From contig NZ_SLXQ01000010.1 of NCBI RefSeq assembly GCF_004340875.1, positions 173,868-237,867 on the forward strand: 64,000 nucleotides of DNA, written 5' to 3'. Positions 17,475 to 26,664 of the stretch are shown one piece after another (positions within the stretch are counted from its first letter, which is position 1; each line of letters begins with the position of its first letter). Below the pieces are notes generated by a model. It worked only from the letters and a program-made list of their open reading frames with translations. It was not told the DNA's origin and did not search any database. The DNA comes from Tamaricihabitans halophyticus (GTDB taxonomy: Bacteria > Actinomycetota > Actinomycetes > Mycobacteriales > Pseudonocardiaceae). Position numbers and translations under genes: made by a program.

Positions 17475-17713
17475 GCTTCAACGCTACGTGGCGCCCTGGT
17501 CCCGACGCGGTGGCTGGTATGCACATTCTGGGGATGGCTTCTGGCGCCGCAGGACTGGTGATCTATCTACATCCGGATAGCTTGGCGATTACTCCACCTG
17601 CTGATCCTGCCCAATGGCCAGCTTTTGTACGGTTGATGCGAGAGATCCGGGATGGTGCCGATGAACTAGCGAGGTTCATGGATCAGGATCGATCGTCCTC
17701 ACGCGACACGTAG
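17438..17713 (+). CDS. Small hypothetical protein of the GntR locus
   Basis: A 91-residue frame from GTG 17438, or 80 residues from ATG 17471. It reads FNATWRPGPDAVAGMHILGM, a hydrophobic stretch, then DPAQWPAFVRLMREIRDGAD and a Ser/Arg tail. No family recognised. It follows the TCTAGA promoter and precedes another small ORF by 12 bp, so the three probably form one short operon under GntR control. See the preceding entry for a likely one-base frameshift at its 5' end. Confidence 0.6.
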   Translation: MHILDSSGKDQMSFNATWRPGPDAVAGMHILGMASGAAGLVIYLHPDSLAITPPADPAQWPAFVRLMREIRDGADELARFMDQDRSSSRDT

Positions 17714-17725
17714 GGAGTGTGTCTG

Positions 17726-17926
17726 ATGAGCGGCGATGAAACATATCGGCATGCCTTGGTAGCACGGTTGCCGTTTCAGGCTGGAGGCGGAGCGTGCACT
17801 GTGCTGGTGCGTCGAGTCGATGGAAACGTGCAGCTACTCTTTCATGCCGTGCTCGACACGACTGCCGTACTGACAAGGAATCAAGTTGCGGAGTTGATCG
17901 ACGCATTGAGTGCCGCCGTCGAGTAA
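17726..17926 (+). CDS. 66-residue hypothetical protein
   Basis: ATG at 17726 with GGGAG 8-9 nt upstream. The predicted fold is alpha/beta (VARLPFQAGGGACTVLVRRV, NVQLLFHAVLDTTAVLTRNQ, then VAELIDALSAAVE). No family recognised. Good ribosome site and close spacing to the previous ORF support it being real and co-transcribed. Confidence 0.6.
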   Translation: MSGDETYRHALVARLPFQAGGGACTVLVRRVDGNVQLLFHAVLDTTAVLTRNQVAELIDALSAAVE

Positions 17927-17975
17927 GAGGCCGCGCTGACCAACCAGCGCGGCGGGGGCACTGCGCATCGGGGTA

Positions 17976-18053
17976 ATGACCGTCGGCCTCGGCTACGCCG
18001 CGACCCTTGTCGCCACGGTCGCCTTCAGCTTCTTCCTCTGCTATCAATTCTGA
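17976..18053 (+). CDS. Possible 25-residue transmembrane peptide
   Basis: ATG at 17976 to TGA at 18051-18053 encodes a single hydrophobic helix (MTVGLGYAATLVATVAFSFF then LCYQF). It lies in the 197-bp gap between the GntR-locus ORFs and the convergent metallopeptidase gene. No strong ribosome site is seen, so the call is tentative. Confidence 0.25.
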   Translation: MTVGLGYAATLVATVAFSFFLCYQF

Positions 18054-18123
18054 CGGTGGATCGCGCCGATAAGACCGCTGACTTCGATGCCGGAGCGCGG
18101 TGCCCCGGCATCGAAGTGGCGGA

Positions 18124-19581
18124 CTAGCCGTAGTTCTTCTCGCAGGTTTGCATTCCGTCGGTGTAACCGGCGCGGAACGCGTCCACCATGCTGAAGCCGA
18201 CCGCGTTGCGCTCACCGTTGAGGTCGGCGGCGATCAGACTCTGCGGGGCGAGCATCTCGGCGATCGCCTCGTCCAGATCACCTGGGGACAGCCGGAGCTG
18301 TTGCTGCTCGCCGTCATGCGGCTCGGATGCGAAACCAGCCCAACTACCGGTGAGACATGCCGTGCGCAGCCCGGCGTTGTCGTCGTCCAGTGCCGCGCCG
18401 GTCGCCTGCTGTACGGCCATGCTGTAGCGCGAGGCGATCTCACCGAAGGCGGCGAAGTCGCCGATACCGTCGCCCTCCATGCCGCTACTGCCACGTTGTG
18501 GTGGGGTAGCGAGCTCGTTCAGCGCCGCTACGTCCATCGCGATGACGTTCTCGTCCTGGCAGTAGGTCACTCGCGCGGTCGCGGTGCCGTCGGCGCATTC
18601 CGCGCCATCGGTGCGAAACTCCGGCGGGTTCGCCCCGGTGTCCCGGAAGGCCGCGTCCAGGCTCTGCTTGAGCAGGTTCAGGTACCGCTCCTCGATCTGC
18701 AGGTTGCCCTCACCGGCGTCCTGCTCGTTGAACGGCGTTTCGGTGATCCGCTCGGCCATTTCCTGCGCATCCATATCGGCACACCGCGCCACACCCTCGG
18801 TGAAACCCTCCTGGAAGGCGAAGACCCGGTCGAAGGCGCTGCCGTGCGCGCCCGGCGCGGTATACACCTGGCCGGCCTCGTCGCGAATCATGAACAGCGC
18901 ACCGAGCACCTGGTTGATGCCCTCACCAGTGGATACCCGGAAATGCGAGGACTTGTCCTCAGCGATCCACCGGAAGAAGCCGCCCGCGTAGCAGTCCGCC
19001 TGCTGCTCCTTGATGATCGTCTGAGTGGTGTTGCTGATGTTGCTCTTCTCGCCGAGCCGGAACTGCACCGCGTGCCCCATCTCGTGGGCGAGCACGGTGA
19101 CCACCGCCATCGGGCCGAACTGTTGGTTGAGCCCGGGAAGCAGGGTGCCCCTGTCCCAAGCCACGCTGTCGTCCAGCTGGCAGTAGAAGGCGTTGACCAG
19201 ACCTTCGGTGCTCTCCCCGCAGATCTCCACGGGCGAGCTCTCCGCGTCGTAGGAGACGAGCCGTTTCACCGGTTCGAACTGCTCATCGAAGTTCTTCGGC
19301 ATCTCGGCTTCCCAGAACTCGTAGAGATCGGCGACCGCGTTGATGGCGAGCTGGTCCATCTCGCTGTGGTCCGCGTTCTCCACGTCCAGGTCGGCGTCCT
19401 CGGCGCCTTCCTTCGGGCCGCTCTCGAAGTGCGTAACGGGCAGCCCACCGACGTCCCCGTGCGTCTGCGCGGTCCCCTCCACCGCCTTCTCGCTACATCC
19501 GGCGAGCATCAGCCCGCAGGCCAACACCGCGGTCAGTACCGAAAGTTTGCCGCGCCGGGCGGTCCCCATTCGTCGCGCCAT
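18124..19581 (-). CDS. Neutral zinc metallopeptidase lipoprotein, copy 1
   Basis: A 485-residue lipoprotein: signal peptide with lipobox LAGC (AVLACGLMLAGCSEK), then a zincin domain with HExxH (VTVLAHEMGHAVQFRLGEKS) in a context (AWDRGTLLPGLNQQFGPMAV before it, EQQADCYAGGFFRWI after it, giving the third ligand) typical of the YpfJ/neutral zinc metallopeptidase family. Start is uncertain: ATG 19581 gives the neat MARRMGTARRGK n-region, and GTG codons at 19584 and 19587 are alternatives. It is followed upstream by a paralogue on the same strand. Expected on the outer face of the membrane; substrate unknown. Confidence 0.85.
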   Translation of the reverse strand: MARRMGTARRGKLSVLTAVLACGLMLAGCSEKAVEGTAQTHGDVGGLPVTHFESGPKEGAEDADLDVENADHSEMDQLAINAVADLYEFWEAEMPKNFDEQFEPVKRLVSYDAESSPVEICGESTEGLVNAFYCQLDDSVAWDRGTLLPGLNQQFGPMAVVTVLAHEMGHAVQFRLGEKSNISNTTQTIIKEQQADCYAGGFFRWIAEDKSSHFRVSTGEGINQVLGALFMIRDEAGQVYTAPGAHGSAFDRVFAFQEGFTEGVARCADMDAQEMAERITETPFNEQDAGEGNLQIEERYLNLLKQSLDAAFRDTGANPPEFRTDGAECADGTATARVTYCQDENVIAMDVAALNELATPPQRGSSGMEGDGIGDFAAFGEIASRYSMAVQQATGAALDDDNAGLRTACLTGSWAGFASEPHDGEQQQLRLSPGDLDEAIAEMLAPQSLIAADLNGERNAVGFSMVDAFRAGYTDGMQTCEKNYG

Positions 19582-19767
19582 CACCACATCGTTTCCGTTC
19601 CATCGGCTCAACCGGAGCCAACCGGTCTCCGTGCCTCCCCCGAGTTCGGCATCGATCCGCTGTGTCGAAGGTCCCCACCGAGCGAGCACAAGGTCAGTGC
19701 GCACCTTACTGGGCGGACTCGGCGCGCGCTCAGGGATCTACACATTCCGGTCGCGGCCCGAGCCCGG

Positions 19768-21168
19768 TCAGCTGGGCAAGCAGGAATTCGTGCCGTCGAG
19801 CACGCCGACGCGAAACGCCGCGAGCCGCTCGAAACCGGTATCGAGCGCGGCACCGTCCAGATCGCGGGCCGGATAGTCGTGGGTGAGCAGTAGCTGCACC
19901 GTTTCGTCCAGGTCGCCAGGGGAGAGCGCGAATCCCTGGGCGCGCCCGAGCAGTTCCGAGGTATACGCGCCGGCGAGGCACAGCGCGCCGCGTTGCGCCT
20001 GTTCGCCGCGTAACGGCTGGTCGAGAGCGGCCAGGGCACTTAACGCATATCTGCTGGCGAGCAGCGTTCCCGTGGCGTAATCGCCGACGGTGGTGTGTAA
20101 ATCGCGCAGCGGTCCGGTGTCCGCGTACCGGATCTCGTTCTGGTCCGGGCAGTAGGAGACGGGTCCCTGGTTGCCTCCGGCACATTCCGGGATCCGCCGG
20201 GACCTGGTGAGCTCGGGCGGCTGCCACCGGGTGCCGTGATCGCTGGCGATCTGGCCGAAGTAGCCGACCGCGTCCCTGCGCAGCGCGCTGGTCAGCTCCT
20301 CGAACGAGAGGTTTCCGCCGCTGGCCTGATCGTCCATATTGAGAAACTCGCGCTGGGTGAACGACCGGCTCTTCGCGTCGATTCCGGCGCATTGTTCGGC
20401 GCCTGCCCGGTAGCCGTCCTGAAACGCGGACACCCGGTCAAAGGCATCGCCGTGCGCGGCGGCGTCCTGTTGCCCGGTGCCGATCGGATCCCGGAAGGTG
20501 ATCAGCGCGCGTAACGCCGAGTCCAGCTGTTCCTCGTCGATCCGCAGATACTCCGCCCTACCGTCGCTGATCCAGCGCATCACGGCGCCGGCATAGCAAT
20601 CGGCCATGGCCTCGATCACGATCGTCGGGAACCGATCCGGGTTGGCCCGTTCGACCTCCTGCGTGATCCCGGATCTGCGTTGTGCCGCATGGCCCATCTC
20701 ATGCGCGAGCACCATCAGCACGGCCTCCTGGCCGAACCGCTCGTTGAGCACCGGGAGCAGCGCCGCGCGGTCCCAGGCGAGCACATCCTCGCTCGGGCAG
20801 TAGAAGGCATTGCCTTCCACCTCGGCCGGCGAGCTCGTGCACGGCGGCGGGTCCGCGCGCGGATTGGCGCTGTCGACCGAGTAGTAGCCGCCCTCGAGGT
20901 CGCGCCACGGCTCGTCGAACACCCGAGGGAAGGTCTGCTCCCAGTAGCCCTGGACATCGGTGAGCACCGTCGCGGCGAGCCGGTCGAGCTCGCCGCCATC
21001 GCCGCCGCGAATGAACGACGGGTCGACGCCACCTCCCGGCACGTCCTCGGCGACCAGCGCCTCCTCGCGTGGCTCGCCCGGGAGTACGGTCGTACAGCCA
21101 GTGAGCGTGGCGAGGCCGGCGAGCAGCGCGATGAGCACCCGTACCTTCGACACCCGCCCAGTTGGCAT
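19768..21168 (-). CDS. Neutral zinc metallopeptidase lipoprotein, copy 2
   Basis: A 466-residue paralogue of the preceding gene. Signal peptide and lipobox LTGC (LLAGLATLTGCTTVLPG), HExxH in VLAHEMGHAAQRRSGI, and the downstream EAMADCYAGAVMRWI motif. Both proteins share AWDR-x-LLP-x-LN and DADPGDLDE-like blocks (LSPGDLDET here, LSPGDLDEA in copy 1), so they arose by duplication. ATG at 21168 is chosen because a longer frame would add residues in front of the signal peptide. It is divergent from the phosphorylase gene (72 bp). Confidence 0.85.
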   Translation of the reverse strand: MPTGRVSKVRVLIALLAGLATLTGCTTVLPGEPREEALVAEDVPGGGVDPSFIRGGDGGELDRLAATVLTDVQGYWEQTFPRVFDEPWRDLEGGYYSVDSANPRADPPPCTSSPAEVEGNAFYCPSEDVLAWDRAALLPVLNERFGQEAVLMVLAHEMGHAAQRRSGITQEVERANPDRFPTIVIEAMADCYAGAVMRWISDGRAEYLRIDEEQLDSALRALITFRDPIGTGQQDAAAHGDAFDRVSAFQDGYRAGAEQCAGIDAKSRSFTQREFLNMDDQASGGNLSFEELTSALRRDAVGYFGQIASDHGTRWQPPELTRSRRIPECAGGNQGPVSYCPDQNEIRYADTGPLRDLHTTVGDYATGTLLASRYALSALAALDQPLRGEQAQRGALCLAGAYTSELLGRAQGFALSPGDLDETVQLLLTHDYPARDLDGAALDTGFERLAAFRVGVLDGTNSCLPS

Positions 21169-21239
21169 CTGCCCAGTGTGCCTGCTCCGGTGGGCGGCAT
21201 GCGCCAGCTGGCCCGGCATGGCCGATAGGCTCGCCGGTC

Positions 21240-23831
21240 GTGAAGGCCGTACGTCGATTCACCGTCCGCGCCGGGCTACCCGCGCCACTGGCGGAGCTGC
21301 GCACCCTGGCCACGAATCTCCGTTGGAGCTGGCATCCACCGACGCAGGATCTCTTCGCCGGGATCGACCCAGAACTGGCCGAGCGGGTGAACGGGGATCC
21401 GGCGCGGATCCTCGCCGAGGTGCCCGCGGCCCGGTTGGAGGAGCTGGCGGGTGATGAATCCTTCCTCGCCAGGACCAGAGCGATCTCGGATGATCTGCGC
21501 CGCTACCTGAGTGCGCCGCGCTGGTACCAGCGCCGCCAGGACGAACTGGCCAGGCGAGGCGATGACCCGGATCAGCTGCCCGCCGCGATCGCGTACTTCT
21601 CGATGGAGTTCGGTGTTACCGAAGCACTGCCGAACTACTCCGGTGGGCTTGGCGTGCTTGCGGGCGATCACCTCAAATCGGCGTCCGACCTCGGCGTGCC
21701 GATGATTGGTGTCGGGCTGTTCTATCGCGCCGGCTATTTCCGGCAGGCGGTGTCCCCGGACGGCTGGCAGGTCGAGCACTATCCGGTACTCGACCCGAGT
21801 GGCCTGCCGCTCGATCTGCTCGTCGATCAGGCGGGGCGGCCGGTGTTGATCGAGGTCGCGATGCCGGGCAACCGGCTGTTGCGGGCCCAGGTCTGGACCG
21901 CGCAGATCGGCAGGGTTCCACTGCTGTTGCTGGACTCCGACGTGCCGGACAACGACGATGATCTGCGCGGGGTCACCGACCGGCTCTACGGCGGCGACGC
22001 CGGTCATCGGATTCGCCAGGAGATCCTTGCCGGTGTCGGCGGGGTTCGCGCGGTGCGGCATTACTGCGCGCATGCCGGGCACCCGGAGCCCGAGGTCTTC
22101 CATATGAACGAGGGGCATGCTGGTTTCCTCGGGCTGGAGCGAATCAGGGAACTGATCGAAACCAGGCAGCTCGATTTCGACCAGGCGCTGTGCTGCGTGC
22201 GGGCGGGGACGGTGTTCACCACGCATACGCCGGTGCCCGCCGGGATCGACCGCTTTCCGGTGGATCTGCTGCAGCACTACTTCCACGACGGTCGCCTGCT
22301 GCCAGGGGTCGATTTGCGCAGGGTGCTGGCGCTCGGCGCCGAGGCGAACCCGGGACTGTTCAATATGGCGCATATGGGGCTGCGGCTGGCGCAGCGGGCC
22401 AATGGTGTCTCGGCGCTGCACGGTCAGGTTTCCCGGGATATGTTCGCGGGCCTGTGGCCCGGTTTCGACACCACCGAAGTGCCGATCGCGGCCGTCACCA
22501 ACGGGGTGCACGGGCCGACCTGGACCGCGCAGGAGATCGGCAAACTGCTCGGCGAGTCCGAAGTGCCCGGCGGGGACAACGGTGTCGGGCTCACCGAACT
22601 GCGGCCGATCACCGACGCGCTGCTCTGGGAGCTACGCTGCGGGTTGCGCGAACGGCTGATCGGTGAGGTGCGCCGGCGGCTGCGGGCGAGCTGGCTGCAG
22701 CGCGGCGCTTCCGAGTTGGAGTTGCGCTGGACGGATTCGGTGTTCGACCCCGACGTGCTGACCATCGGGTTCGCCCGCAGGGTGCCCACCTACAAGCGGA
22801 TGACGCTGATGCTGCGCGATCCGGAGCGGCTGCGCGCGCTGCTGCTCGATGCGCAGCGACCGATCCAGCTCGTGGTGGCCGGCAAATCGCACCCCGCTGA
22901 CGAGAACGGCAAGGCGCTGATCCAGCATATGGTGCGCTTCGCCGACGATCCCGAGGTACGCCACCGGATCGTATTCCTGCCGGACTACGACATGTCCATG
23001 GCGCGCTTCCTGTACTGGGGTTCGGATGTGTGGTTGAACAACCCGATGCGCCCGCTGGAGGCCTGCGGCACGTCGGGGATGAAGTCCGCGCTGAACGGCG
23101 GGTTGAACGTATCCATCAGGGACGGCTGGTGGGACGAGTACTTCGACGGCGAGAACGGCTGGGCGATCCCGACCGCGGATGGCGTCGCCGATCCCGCACG
23201 TCGTGATGACCTGGAGGCGGCGGCGCTCTACGACCTGATCGGCAACCAGGTCGCGCCGCTGTTCTATGAGCGGCGGGCGGATGGGGTGCCGGCGCGCTGG
23301 ATGGCCATGGTGCGGCATACGCTCGCCTCGCTCGGGCCGAAGGTGCAGGCTTCCCGGATGGTGCGGGAGTACGTGGACTCCTGCTACGTACCGGCCGCCG
23401 CCGGGGTAGCCGCGGCCAGCGCGGACGGTTTCGGCGGCGCGCGCGACCTCGCCGAGTACCGGGCGCGAGTGGCCGCGAACTGGTCGAGGGTGCGGGTGAG
23501 CGACTGTGAACTCGACGTGGCCGAATCCACCGCACCGGTGATGGGCGATGTGGTGCGGGTGAGCGCGAACGTCGAGCTCGCCGGCCTTCAGCCATCCGAT
23601 GTGGACGTTCAGGTGGTGCTCGGCAGGGTCGGCGATACGGATGAGCTGGCCGATGTGGTCGCCGTGTCGCTTGCCCCCAGCACGAACGCCGGCGAGCAGG
23701 GCGCGCTGGTGTATCGGGGTAGCCTCGCGCTGCCGCACGCTGGCTCGCTCGGCTACACCGTGCGCGTGCTGCCCCGGCATGCACAGCTGGCTACGGCCGC
23801 GGAGCTGGGCAGGGTGGTTTTCGCCGAATGA
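21240..23831 (+). CDS. glgP: Alpha-glucan (glycogen/maltodextrin) phosphorylase
   Basis: An 863-residue GT35 enzyme releasing glucose-1-P from alpha-1,4-glucans with PLP. The N-terminal DUF3417-type segment (LAELRTLATNLRWSWHPPTQ) and compact length mark the actinobacterial/archaeal AgpA-like subgroup rather than the 800-residue E. coli type. PLP-lysine motif EACGTSGMKSALNGG (Lys615) and YFSMEFGVTEALPNYSGGLG are present. GTG start at 21240; frames further 5' would run into the divergent gene. Monocistronic or followed by the ABC ATPase 97 bp downstream. Confidence 0.93.
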   Translation: MKAVRRFTVRAGLPAPLAELRTLATNLRWSWHPPTQDLFAGIDPELAERVNGDPARILAEVPAARLEELAGDESFLARTRAISDDLRRYLSAPRWYQRRQDELARRGDDPDQLPAAIAYFSMEFGVTEALPNYSGGLGVLAGDHLKSASDLGVPMIGVGLFYRAGYFRQAVSPDGWQVEHYPVLDPSGLPLDLLVDQAGRPVLIEVAMPGNRLLRAQVWTAQIGRVPLLLLDSDVPDNDDDLRGVTDRLYGGDAGHRIRQEILAGVGGVRAVRHYCAHAGHPEPEVFHMNEGHAGFLGLERIRELIETRQLDFDQALCCVRAGTVFTTHTPVPAGIDRFPVDLLQHYFHDGRLLPGVDLRRVLALGAEANPGLFNMAHMGLRLAQRANGVSALHGQVSRDMFAGLWPGFDTTEVPIAAVTNGVHGPTWTAQEIGKLLGESEVPGGDNGVGLTELRPITDALLWELRCGLRERLIGEVRRRLRASWLQRGASELELRWTDSVFDPDVLTIGFARRVPTYKRMTLMLRDPERLRALLLDAQRPIQLVVAGKSHPADENGKALIQHMVRFADDPEVRHRIVFLPDYDMSMARFLYWGSDVWLNNPMRPLEACGTSGMKSALNGGLNVSIRDGWWDEYFDGENGWAIPTADGVADPARRDDLEAAALYDLIGNQVAPLFYERRADGVPARWMAMVRHTLASLGPKVQASRMVREYVDSCYVPAAAGVAAASADGFGGARDLAEYRARVAANWSRVRVSDCELDVAESTAPVMGDVVRVSANVELAGLQPSDVDVQVVLGRVGDTDELADVVAVSLAPSTNAGEQGALVYRGSLALPHAGSLGYTVRVLPRHAQLATAAELGRVVFAE

Positions 23832-23928
23832 GTCTTGCTGGCCGACCTGGCTGGGATTCGCGGGGAAACGCGCACCGCAGGAGGGGATACCCTGGCCGCG
23901 CGCGGCACCTGGATGGCGAAGGGCGACA

Positions 23929-24759
23929 ATGGGCGACGTGACGGAACAGACGCAGACAGCGGGTGCCGCCGCTGACGATTTCGTCGTTCGGATGGCCGGA
24001 GTCGGGGTCCGCCGGGGTCGTACCGAGTTGCTGAGCGGGCTCGACTGGCAGGTCGAGCTGGACGAGCGCTGGGTGATCCTGGGGGCGAACGGCGCCGGTA
24101 AAACGACCTTGCTGCGGTTGGCCGCGGCCGAGATGCATCCGACCACCGGCGTGGTTGACCTGCTCGGTGAGCGCTTGGGCAGGGTCGATGTCTTCGAGCT
24201 GCGCCCGCGGATCGGCTTTTGCACCGCCGCCCTGGCGAACCGGGTGCCGCCCGACGAAGTGGTACGCGACGTCGTGGTCAGCGCCGGTTACGCGGTGCTC
24301 GGCAGGTGGCGAGAGGAGTACGACTCGCTCGACCACGACCGCGCGATGGGGCTACTTGGCATGCTCGGCATCCCGCACCTCGCTGATCGGCGGTTCGGCA
24401 CCCTGTCGGAAGGGGAGCGCAAGCGCACCCTGATTTCTCGCGCGCTGATGACCGACCCGGAGATGCTGCTGCTGGACGAACCGGCGGCCGGGCTCGACCT
24501 CGGTGGCAGGGAAGACCTGGTGGCCAGGTTGTCCTCGCTGGCGATGGATCCGGACGCGCCGGCCACGGTGCTCGTCACGCACCATGTCGAGGAGATCCCG
24601 CCGGGCTTCACGCATCTGCTGCTGCTCAGCGACGGCGCGGTGGTCGCCAGCGGGCTCCTCGAAGACGTGTTGACCAGCGAAAACCTCACCAAGACGTTCA
24701 ACCAGCCGCTCGAGCTGGAGCGCTCGGGGGCACGCTACTTCGCACGCCGAGCTGGCTGA
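23929..24759 (+). CDS. Orphan ABC transporter ATP-binding protein
   Basis: A 276-residue ABC ATPase: Walker A GANGAGKTTLLRL, Q-loop region, signature LSEGERKRTLISRALM, Walker B MLLLDEPAAGLD, H-loop VTHHVEE. The arrangement resembles YlmA/ModF-like cytosolic ABC ATPases; no permease or binding protein is adjacent, so its partner is elsewhere or it works alone. ATG at 23929 is chosen over GTG 23938. Neighbours give no functional hint. Confidence 0.88.
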   Translation: MGDVTEQTQTAGAAADDFVVRMAGVGVRRGRTELLSGLDWQVELDERWVILGANGAGKTTLLRLAAAEMHPTTGVVDLLGERLGRVDVFELRPRIGFCTAALANRVPPDEVVRDVVVSAGYAVLGRWREEYDSLDHDRAMGLLGMLGIPHLADRRFGTLSEGERKRTLISRALMTDPEMLLLDEPAAGLDLGGREDLVARLSSLAMDPDAPATVLVTHHVEEIPPGFTHLLLLSDGAVVASGLLEDVLTSENLTKTFNQPLELERSGARYFARRAG

Positions 24760-24889
24760 CCGCGAATCTGTGGGATAGCCCAGCAGCACTACGCGTACTG
24801 GGCTACCGCGCGGTAGCCTGCGCGGAGAAGCAACGGCCGGTAGCGGGCGCGGCGCAGGACGCTGGCGCGACACGGAACGAGGAGGATAC

Positions 24890-25669
24890 GTGGGCGAGTT
24901 CATCAAGGTGGAGGCCGCGGACGGGATAGGCACGATCCGGTTGGATCGTCCGCCGATGAACGCGCTCAACCGGCAGGTGCAGGAGGAGATCCGGGCGGCA
25001 GCGCAGGAAGTCAGCGAGCGCGCCGATATCCGCTCGGTGATCGTCTACGGCGGGGAGAAGGTGTTCGCGGCAGGCGCCGACATTAAGGAGATGGAGGTCA
25101 TGTCCTATGCGGATATGGCCGAGCGGGCGCCGGGCTTGTCGTCCTCGCTTGGCGCGATCGCGGAGATTCCGAAGCCGACCGTGGCCGCGATCACCGGTTA
25201 CGCGCTTGGCGGTGGGTTTGAGCTCGCGTTGTGCTGCGACCGGCGAATCTGCGGCGACAACGTCAAGGTGGGGCAGCCGGAGATTCTGCTCGGGATCATT
25301 CCGGGTGCCGGTGGCACGCAGCGGCTGGCCAGGTTGGTCGGCCCGAGCAAGGCGAAGGACATTGTCTACAGTGGCCGGTTCGTGGCCGCCACCGAAGCGC
25401 TCTCGCTTGGCTTGGTAGACGAGGTCGTCGCGCCGGACGAGGTGTACTCGGCTGCCGCGCGCTGGGCTGGGCAGTTCCAGGCCGGCCCGGCACGGGCACT
25501 CGCGGCGGCCAAGATCGCCATCGACGGCGGTTTGGATGGCGATCTGGCGAGCGGTCTGCGGCTGGAGTCCCAGGTTTTCGCCGGGTTGTTCGCGACCGAG
25601 GACCGGGCTGCTGGGATGCGCTCGTTCATCGAGAATGGTCCCGGCAAAGCCACCTTCACCGGGAAGTGA
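24890..25669 (+). CDS. Enoyl-CoA hydratase/isomerase family protein
   Basis: A 259-residue crotonase-fold enzyme. Oxyanion-hole segments are AAGADIKEM and YALGGGFELAL; the two catalytic acids expected for hydratases are present (PEILLGIIPGAGGTQRL carries Glu, and the preceding helix carries the other candidate), so hydration of 2-enoyl-CoA is likely. GTG start at 24890 preceded by a strong GAGGAGG. The methyltransferase gene starts 6 bp after its stop, suggesting an operon. Confidence 0.9.
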   Translation: MGEFIKVEAADGIGTIRLDRPPMNALNRQVQEEIRAAAQEVSERADIRSVIVYGGEKVFAAGADIKEMEVMSYADMAERAPGLSSSLGAIAEIPKPTVAAITGYALGGGFELALCCDRRICGDNVKVGQPEILLGIIPGAGGTQRLARLVGPSKAKDIVYSGRFVAATEALSLGLVDEVVAPDEVYSAAARWAGQFQAGPARALAAAKIAIDGGLDGDLASGLRLESQVFAGLFATEDRAAGMRSFIENGPGKATFTGK

Positions 25670-25674
25670 CCGGC

Positions 25675-26661
25675 GTGGCACCGCATGCCGACCCGGCACC
25701 CAATCCGCATGCCAGCGCGGCCGAGGTCGACGCGGCCTGGTCGGATCCCAAGCTGGCCAACGTGCTCTACCACGACTGGGAAGCCGAAACCTACGACGAC
25801 AAATGGTCGATCTCCTACGACGAGCGTTGCGTGTCCTACGCGCTCGACGTGTTCCGCGCCGCGGCCGGTACGGAAGGCTGGCCGTACCCGACGGCGATGG
25901 AATTGGGCAGCGGCACCGGATTCTTCCTGTTGAACCTCATGCAGGGCGGGGTGATCAAGCGTGGCTCGGTGACCGACCTTTCACCGGGCATGGTGCAGGC
26001 GGCGTTGCGCAACGCCGAGCAGCTTGGCCTGGACGTCTCCGGCAAGGTGGCCGATGCCGAAGGCATCCCGTACCCGGACGACAGTTTCGATCTGGTCGTC
26101 GGGCATGCGGTGCTGCACCATATTCCGGATGTTTCGGCCGCGTTCCGGGAAGTACTCCGGGTTCTCAAGCCGGGCGGGCGGTTCGTGTTCGGTGGCGAAC
26201 CGACCAAGATCGGTGATCGCTACGCCCGCAAGCTTGGCCAGCTGACCTGGTGGCTGACGACGAATATCACCAAGCTGCCCGGTCTCGGCTCCTGGCGTCG
26301 CCCGCAGTCCGAATTGGATTCTTCCTCCCGGGCGGCCGCACTCGAAGCTGTCGTCGATCTGCATACCTTCGATCCCGGCCAGTTGGAGCGGATGGCACTG
26401 CGTGCCGGCGCCGTCGACGTGCGAGCGGTGACCGATGAGTTCTCCGCCGCACTGCTCGGTTGGCCGGTGCGGACCTTCGAAGCCGCGGTTCCGCCGGACA
26501 AGTTGGGACTGCGGTGGAAGCTGTTCGCCTACCACGCCTGGCTTCGACTGTCTGATGTGGACCGAAAGCTACTGGCCAAGGTGTTGCCGAGAGAGCTGTT
26601 CTACAACGTGATGATCAGCGGCACGAAACCGCATCCGCCGGTGGAGTTGTCGGGCGGTTAG
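25675..26661 (+). CDS. Class I SAM-dependent methyltransferase
   Basis: A 328-residue protein with a Rossmann methyltransferase core: motif I MELGSGTGFFLLNLM, acidic loop, DDSFDLVVGHAVLHHIPD (motif II/post-II) and REVLRVLKPGGRFVFGGEP. A C-terminal domain of about 130 residues is not recognised. The GTG at 25675 gives the natural start, just after the hydratase stop; earlier in-frame starts would overlap that gene. Substrate unknown. The THUMP-like gene follows after 3 bp, so a three-gene operon is likely. Confidence 0.88.
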   Translation: MAPHADPAPNPHASAAEVDAAWSDPKLANVLYHDWEAETYDDKWSISYDERCVSYALDVFRAAAGTEGWPYPTAMELGSGTGFFLLNLMQGGVIKRGSVTDLSPGMVQAALRNAEQLGLDVSGKVADAEGIPYPDDSFDLVVGHAVLHHIPDVSAAFREVLRVLKPGGRFVFGGEPTKIGDRYARKLGQLTWWLTTNITKLPGLGSWRRPQSELDSSSRAAALEAVVDLHTFDPGQLERMALRAGAVDVRAVTDEFSAALLGWPVRTFEAAVPPDKLGLRWKLFAYHAWLRLSDVDRKLLAKVLPRELFYNVMISGTKPHPPVELSGG

Positions 26662-26664
26662 CCG

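Noticed and set aside
18100..19893. A 597-residue plus-strand frame opposite the first metallopeptidase
   Set aside because: The minus strand carries a full lipoprotein signal and HExxH domain; the plus frame has no recognisable domain.
21276..24224. Long minus-strand frames of 411 and 530 residues opposite glgP and the ABC ATPase
   Set aside because: Shadow frames of clearly recognised enzymes.
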